From assembly GCA_046590575.1 (NCBI GenBank), contig JBKJUS010000136.1, positions 1 to 35,116 of the forward strand: a stretch of DNA of 35,116 nucleotides, in the 5' to 3' direction. This DNA comes from DATLNF01 sp046590575 (GTDB lineage: Bacteria; Actinomycetota; Actinomycetes; BP-191). The notes beneath the pieces are model-generated. The model was not told the origin of the DNA. It worked only from the letters and a program-made list of their open reading frames with translations, and searched no databases. This document shows, piece after piece, positions 31,619-35,116 of the stretch. Position 1 is the first letter of the stretch. Each line of letters opens with the position of its first letter. The position numbers and the translations under genes are program-made.

Positions 31619-32982
31619 GACGGGCTCGCGGGGACTATCGACGGGGAGGGCGATGCGAGCGGAATGCTGTCAGGGCTGCACGTGGGTGCCACTTGAGGTC
31701 CACGTGCCGGTGCCGGCGTCGGGCTCTGTGCGGGGAGCTGCGGGCACGCCGTCGTCCCCAGAGGCAGGTCGGTGGTCGAGTTGCGGAGCCGATCAACGAT
31801 GGTGCGCGCGTCGGCAAGATCCTCGGCCGGGATGCCGTCGCGGACCTCTGACTGCGCGAAGTCCGGCAGGTCGGTGACCAGGAGGTCAGTCGGTTCGTGC
31901 GCCGAGTTGAGGTCGAGGCCGAGCACCGAGCCTTGAACGCCGCGAAAGATCGTGACGTCGTCCCCGGCGACGCTGACGAAGTACTGCGACTGCACGACCC
32001 GCCAGCCGATGAGGGCGCCGAGCCCGAGAAGGGCGACGCTCGTGACAACAAGCGCGACCGTACGTCGGCGGCGTAGCGACCGGGAGCGGACCCGGGGGTC
32101 GTCGAGCGCGAGTGGCTCGTCACGGGGCGGAGCGGCCCCCCGCTGAGCGGCGCGGGGTGGAGCCTCCACCGCGATGGCCGCCGCGCCAGCGGGCACCTTG
32201 CTGCGGGCGACGACACCGGTGTCGTCCGCTGATCCCGCGACCTGTCCGTTGGCCGGGAGCACGTCGTCGACCTCGGCGACATCGGCGACGACGCAGGTGA
32301 TGTTGTCCGGTCCGCCGGCGCGCAGCGCCAGGGCGACCAGGCTGTCGACCGCGTCGTCCGGCGTACCGGCGGACAGCGCGCGCGTCATCGTCTCGTCGGT
32401 GACGACACCGGAGAGCCCGTCGCTGCACAGCAGGTAGCGGTCCCCCGGCCGAAGGTCCTCGCGCTCCACGTCGACGTCGAGGTTCTTGCGGCCGTCGAGC
32501 GCGCGGGTGATGACTGAACGCTGCGGGTGGGCGGAAACCTCCTCCGCCCGCAGCTGCCCGTCGTCGACGAGCTGCTGGACGAAGGTGTGGTCGCGCGTGA
32601 GCTGGCGCAGCGTGCCGTCCCGGAGCAGATAGGCCCGCGAGTCTCCGACGTGGACGAGGACGAAGGAGCTGCCCTCGATCATCGCCGCGGTCACTGTCGT
32701 ACCCATGCCGTGCAACTCGCTGTCCGCAGCCACGATTTCGCGCAACGTGGTGTTGGCCGTCTCGACGGCGCGGCGCATCTCCAGCTCGATGTCGTCCGCG
32801 GCGCCGAGGTCGAGGCTGGTCAGTGCGGCGATGGTGGCAGCGCTGGCCACTTCGCCGGCGGCATGCCCACCCATGCCGTCGGCTACTGCGATCAGGTGCT
32901 GACCGGCGTAGCCCGCATCTTCGTTCATAGCCCGGACCAGGCCGACCTCGGACCGGATCGCGTAGCGCCAGACGAATGTCAT
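31615..32982 (-). CDS. pstP: PP2C-type Ser/Thr phosphatase PstP
   Basis: 455 residues from ATG 32982, overlapping the fhaB stop (ATGA). The PP2C domain (1-235) has RAMNEDAGY, VADGMGGHAAGE, HVGDSRAYLLRDG, LLCSDGLSGVV and GGPDNITCVVADV, the metal-binding Asp set. A linker, a basic RRRR patch and a transmembrane helix (TVALVVTSVALLGLGALIGW, about 306-325) lead to an extracellular part with a Pro/Ser-rich, Cys-containing end. It reverses PknA/PknB phosphorylation. The single phosphatase lies in the same transcript as both kinases, so their balance is set together. Confidence 0.96.
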   Translation of the reverse strand: MTFVWRYAIRSEVGLVRAMNEDAGYAGQHLIAVADGMGGHAAGEVASAATIAALTSLDLGAADDIELEMRRAVETANTTLREIVAADSELHGMGTTVTAAMIEGSSFVLVHVGDSRAYLLRDGTLRQLTRDHTFVQQLVDDGQLRAEEVSAHPQRSVITRALDGRKNLDVDVEREDLRPGDRYLLCSDGLSGVVTDETMTRALSAGTPDDAVDSLVALALRAGGPDNITCVVADVAEVDDVLPANGQVAGSADDTGVVARSKVPAGAAAIAVEAPPRAAQRGAAPPRDEPLALDDPRVRSRSLRRRRTVALVVTSVALLGLGALIGWRVVQSQYFVSVAGDDVTIFRGVQGSVLGLDLNSAHEPTDLLVTDLPDFAQSEVRDGIPAEDLADARTIVDRLRNSTTDLPLGTTACPQLPAQSPTPAPARGPQVAPTCSPDSIPLASPSPSIVPASPS

Positions 32983-33458
32983 CGGCGTAGCTCCATGACC
33001 GTTTTACCGATGCGCACGGTGCCACCCACCCGGACTGGGGTGGGTCCGGATACTTTGCTCTTGTCGAGGTACGTACCGTTGGTGGAGCCCAGATCTTCCA
33101 GGATCCACTGCCCGTCGCGGGGCATCAACCGGGCGTGGTGGGTCGAGGCGTAGTCGTCGGTGAGCACCAGGGTCGACTCGGGCGCGCGGCCGATGGTGAC
33201 CGGCGCCTCGGCCAGCGCGACCGTCGTACCGGCTAGATCCCCCTGGGTGACGACCAGCTGGCGAGGCAGGGTCCGCGGTTTGGCCTTCGCCGGTCTAGCC
33301 GGGCCGGCCGCCGCCGGTGCACGGGTCGCCGGCCGTGCCCCCCGCGGAACCCGCGGGCCGAAGATGTCGAGCCGGATTGCGCGGACGGCGATAAGTACGA
33401 AGAGCCACAGCAGGGCCAGGAAGCCCAACCGAATGACGTAGAAGACCAGCTCAGGCAT
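32979..33458 (-). CDS. fhaB: FHA domain protein FhaB (FipA)
   Basis: 159 residues from ATG 33458, overlapping fhaA by 8 bases. A single transmembrane helix (about 4-27, LVFYVIRLGFLALLWLFVLIAV) is followed by a Pro/Ala/Arg-rich linker and a C-terminal FHA domain (about 75-159). The phosphothreonine-binding residues are in IGRAPEST, DDYASTHHARL and DLGSTNGTYLD. In mycobacteria the equivalent FipA binds phosphorylated division proteins and supports FtsZ-FtsQ assembly under stress. Length matches the family. Confidence 0.95.
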   Translation of the reverse strand: MPELVFYVIRLGFLALLWLFVLIAVRAIRLDIFGPRVPRGARPATRAPAAAGPARPAKAKPRTLPRQLVVTQGDLAGTTVALAEAPVTIGRAPESTLVLTDDYASTHHARLMPRDGQWILEDLGSTNGTYLDKSKVSGPTPVRVGGTVRIGKTVMELRR

Positions 33459-34164
33459 CGGTGCGCTCGAAGACCAGCGTCGTGCGACCCAGCTGGATGC
33501 GGTCGCCGGGGGTCAGCCGCACGCGTTCGGCGGCGCGGCCATTGACCATCGACCCGTTGGTCGACCCGAGGTCGACGAAGACGACGTCGTCGCCTTCCCG
33601 ACGGACCTCGGCGTGCCGCCGGGAGACGCCGGTGTCGGAGAGCCGCAAGTCGGCGTCGGAGCCACGGCCGATGACCGTGACGTCACGCCGCAGCTCAACG
33701 GTTTTCGGCGCGGCGCCGTTCTCGCTCGACACCACCAGGGTCGCCGTAGCGGGCCGTAGAGCGGCAATGGCGCTGGTGAGCCCGCTGTCCAACTCACCTT
33801 CGACGACGGCGCTGCGCACGCGGAACACCCCTGTGCTCAGGTCAGGCTGTTCTTCGAGCTCAACCGAGACTGGGCCTACGAACACCCACCGCATCTCGTC
33901 AGCGTGCTCGCGGACCATCGCCGCAAACTCCCTGCCGAGGGGCGCGGCGTACGGGCCGAGGCGCTTCTTGTCATCCGGCGCCAACTCCACGGTGAAACTG
34001 TTGGGCACCAGGACCCGGGTGGCGCTCACGGTCTTGCGGTCGGTGGCCTCACGCTGCAGGGCCTTGGCTATCTCCACCGGCTCGACCCCGCCACGGAACA
34101 CTTTGGCGAAGGTGCCTTCGATCAGCCCTTCGAGACGGCGTTCGAAGCGCTGAAGCACTCCCAC
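33451..34164 (-). CDS. fhaA: FHA domain protein FhaA (DUF3662 plus FHA), compact form
   Basis: 237 residues from GTG 34164, with GGAGAGGAG 6-8 bases upstream on the minus strand. The N-terminal DUF3662 domain (about 1-125; FERRLEGLIEGTFAKVFRGG) is followed almost directly by the C-terminal FHA domain (about 150-237) with VIGRGSDADLRLSD, GVSRRHAEV and DLGSTNGSMVNG. M. tuberculosis FhaA has about 527 residues with a long disordered linker; that linker is nearly absent here. FhaA binds the phosphorylated pseudokinase domain of MviN/MurJ and restrains peptidoglycan synthesis. It is the first gene of the operon; TACGAT on the minus strand (34194-34199) may be its -10. Confidence 0.95.
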   Translation of the reverse strand: MGVLQRFERRLEGLIEGTFAKVFRGGVEPVEIAKALQREATDRKTVSATRVLVPNSFTVELAPDDKKRLGPYAAPLGREFAAMVREHADEMRWVFVGPVSVELEEQPDLSTGVFRVRSAVVEGELDSGLTSAIAALRPATATLVVSSENGAAPKTVELRRDVTVIGRGSDADLRLSDTGVSRRHAEVRREGDDVVFVDLGSTNGSMVNGRAAERVRLTPGDRIQLGRTTLVFERTDA

Positions 34165-34280
34165 GTCGTCTCCTCTCCGCTGGACAGACTGAGATCGTAT
34201 CGAGCGGAGGTATGCCCATCCTGGACGGTTTCGAGCCTCTCGTGCGCGTACCGCCGCGTGTTACCGTCTCGGACGCACTC

Positions 34281-34363
34281 GGGCGAGTGGCGGAATGGCA
34301 GACGCGCACGGTTCAGGTCCGTGTATCCGTAAGGATGTGGGGGTTCAACTCCCCCCTCGCCCA
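34281..34363 (+). tRNA. tRNA-Leu (CAG anticodon)
   Basis: 83 bases, class II with a long variable arm (ATCC-GTAA-GGAT). Acceptor arms GGGCGAG/CTCGCCC pair perfectly. The anticodon stem CACGG/CCGTG encloses TTCAGGT, with anticodon CAG at 34314-34316. The T-loop is TTCAACT. CCA is not encoded (A-CC-C follows). Its position beside fhaA matches leuT of mycobacteria. Confidence 0.97.
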
Positions 34364-34535
34364 CCCAGTTCCACCCCCGCTGACCCGCGGAGATACAACA
34401 CCCCGCTCCTCGCTAATCAGGTCCGACGCCATGTCAGCACAACGTCAGCATGGGCGAAGACATGGGCAGCGCATGGTGCCTGAGCACTCGCGCGGCAGAC
34501 TGGTCTCCCGAACGGTCCGGACAGGGAGAACCGCT

Positions 34536-35116
34536 GTGCGTGAGGCCCTGTCCGGCAGCGACCCGCCCGGGCCCTGGTCGCCGTGGCGGGTAGTCGTCGG
34601 CTTCGGCACGATCAGCCTGGCCGCGGACATGGTGTACGAGGGTGCTCGATCGGTGTACGGCCCGCTGCTTGTCTCGCTCGGCGGCGGAGCGGTGGTCGTC
34701 GGAGCCGTGGCTGGCGCCGGAGAGGCGGCCGCGCTGGTCCTGCGGCTGGTATTCGGTGCGCTCGCCGACCGCACCGGCCGCTACTGGACGCTGACGATCG
34801 TGGGCTACTCGCTGACCGCAGTCTGCGTCCCGCTGCTGGCCCTCACCCCGTCCCTCGGTGCTGCCGGCCTCGCGGTTGCTGCCGCCCTCATCGTCGCCGA
34901 GCGGATTGGCAAGGCGGTGCGAAGCCCGGCGAAGTCGGCGCTGCTCGCCGACGTCGCCGGCCAGGTGGGCATGGGTCGTGGCCTGGGGGTGCACAAGGCC
35001 CTGGATCAGATCGGTGCGTTCTTCGGCCCGTTGCTGGTGGCCGCGCTGATCGCCGTCAGTGCAGGGAGCCTGGTCCCGGGGCTGGCGGCGCTGGCAGTGC
35101 CGGGCGCCGTTGCGCT
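34536..35116 (+). CDS. MFS transporter (3' partial, runs off window)
   Basis: 193 residues seen from GTG 34536, chosen because GGGAG (34524-34528) lies 7 bases upstream; an in-frame ATG at 34473 is an alternative. The frame is open to the end of the window. Transmembrane helices begin at WRVVVGFGTISLAADMVY. The MFS motif A is GALADRTGRYW, between helices 2 and 3. A charged loop (AERIGKAVRSPAKSALLADVAG) follows helix 4, and helix 5 is near HKALDQIGAFFGPLLVAAL. This resembles MFS exporters with the GxxxDRxGR and RGxAVGxxxxxxxxG patterns. Substrate unknown. Confidence 0.85.
   Translation, partial: MREALSGSDPPGPWSPWRVVVGFGTISLAADMVYEGARSVYGPLLVSLGGGAVVVGAVAGAGEAAALVLRLVFGALADRTGRYWTLTIVGYSLTAVCVPLLALTPSLGAAGLAVAAALIVAERIGKAVRSPAKSALLADVAGQVGMGRGLGVHKALDQIGAFFGPLLVAALIAVSAGSLVPGLAALAVPGAVA

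Noticed and set aside
1..35116. CRISPR arrays, insertion sequences, prophage or toxin-antitoxin genes
   Set aside because: No spaced direct repeats, transposase, integrase or paired toxin-like genes were seen. The only tandem repeat is the coding 18-mer at 24680-24841.

Overview
The window is high-GC actinobacterial chromosome. Gene order from gyrB to tRNA-Leu follows the conserved near-origin block known from Mycobacterium tuberculosis (gyrB, gyrA, DUF3566, tRNA-Ile, tRNA-Ala, ppiA, crgA, DUF881, trpG/pabA, pknB, pknA, pbpA, rodA, pstP, fhaB, fhaA, leuT). GTG starts, class E sortase, CrgA, DLW-39 and PASTA kinases all fit Actinomycetota. I cannot place it below phylum; a non-mycobacterial lineage is likely because several genes are inserted relative to mycobacteria.

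Layout. 1-2.2 kb: 3' part of a secreted metzincin-like protease, beginning inside a perfect 63-bp inverted repeat that looks like a contig-end fold-back. 2.2-2.9 kb: a convergent peptidase S51 gene, divergent from gyrB. 3.1-8.1 kb: gyrB, gyrA, DUF3566. 8.1-9.4 kb: tRNA-Ile, a 50-aa membrane protein, DLW-39, a small secreted protein and tRNA-Ala. 9.4-13.3 kb: orphan ABC substrate-binding lipoprotein, DUF2855 protein and an M23 endopeptidase. 13.3-16.8 kb: a membrane protein divergent from a histidine kinase/response regulator pair. 16.8-20.7 kb: a repeat-containing membrane protein divergent from cyclophilin, rhomboid protease and thiolase, then two small zinc-ribbon proteins. 20.8-22.8 kb: crgA divergent from DUF881, class E sortase and a small membrane protein. 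22.8-25.5 kb: acyl-CoA ligase with a histone-H1-like Lys/Ala repeat tail, then the pabA/trpG amidotransferase. 25.5-34.2 kb, minus strand: the seven-gene operon fhaA-fhaB-pstP-rodA-pbpA-pknA-pknB, every junction overlapping or abutting. 34.3-35.1 kb: tRNA-Leu and the start of an MFS transporter.

Functionally the core couples DNA topology (gyrase) with control of polar growth and division: Ser/Thr kinases PknA/PknB, phosphatase PstP, FHA phospho-readers, the SEDS glycosyltransferase and its partner PBP, CrgA, sortase and an M23 hydrolase. No gene-free stretch exceeds 300 bases (the longest is about 190 bases, before gyrB). There is no CRISPR array, insertion sequence, phage or obvious defence island. 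The least expected items are the basic repeat tail on the acyl-CoA ligase, a cluster of DnaA-box-like 9-mers between crgA and fmdB, the break in synteny directly upstream of gyrB, and a near-perfect 23-bp dyad before ppiA.
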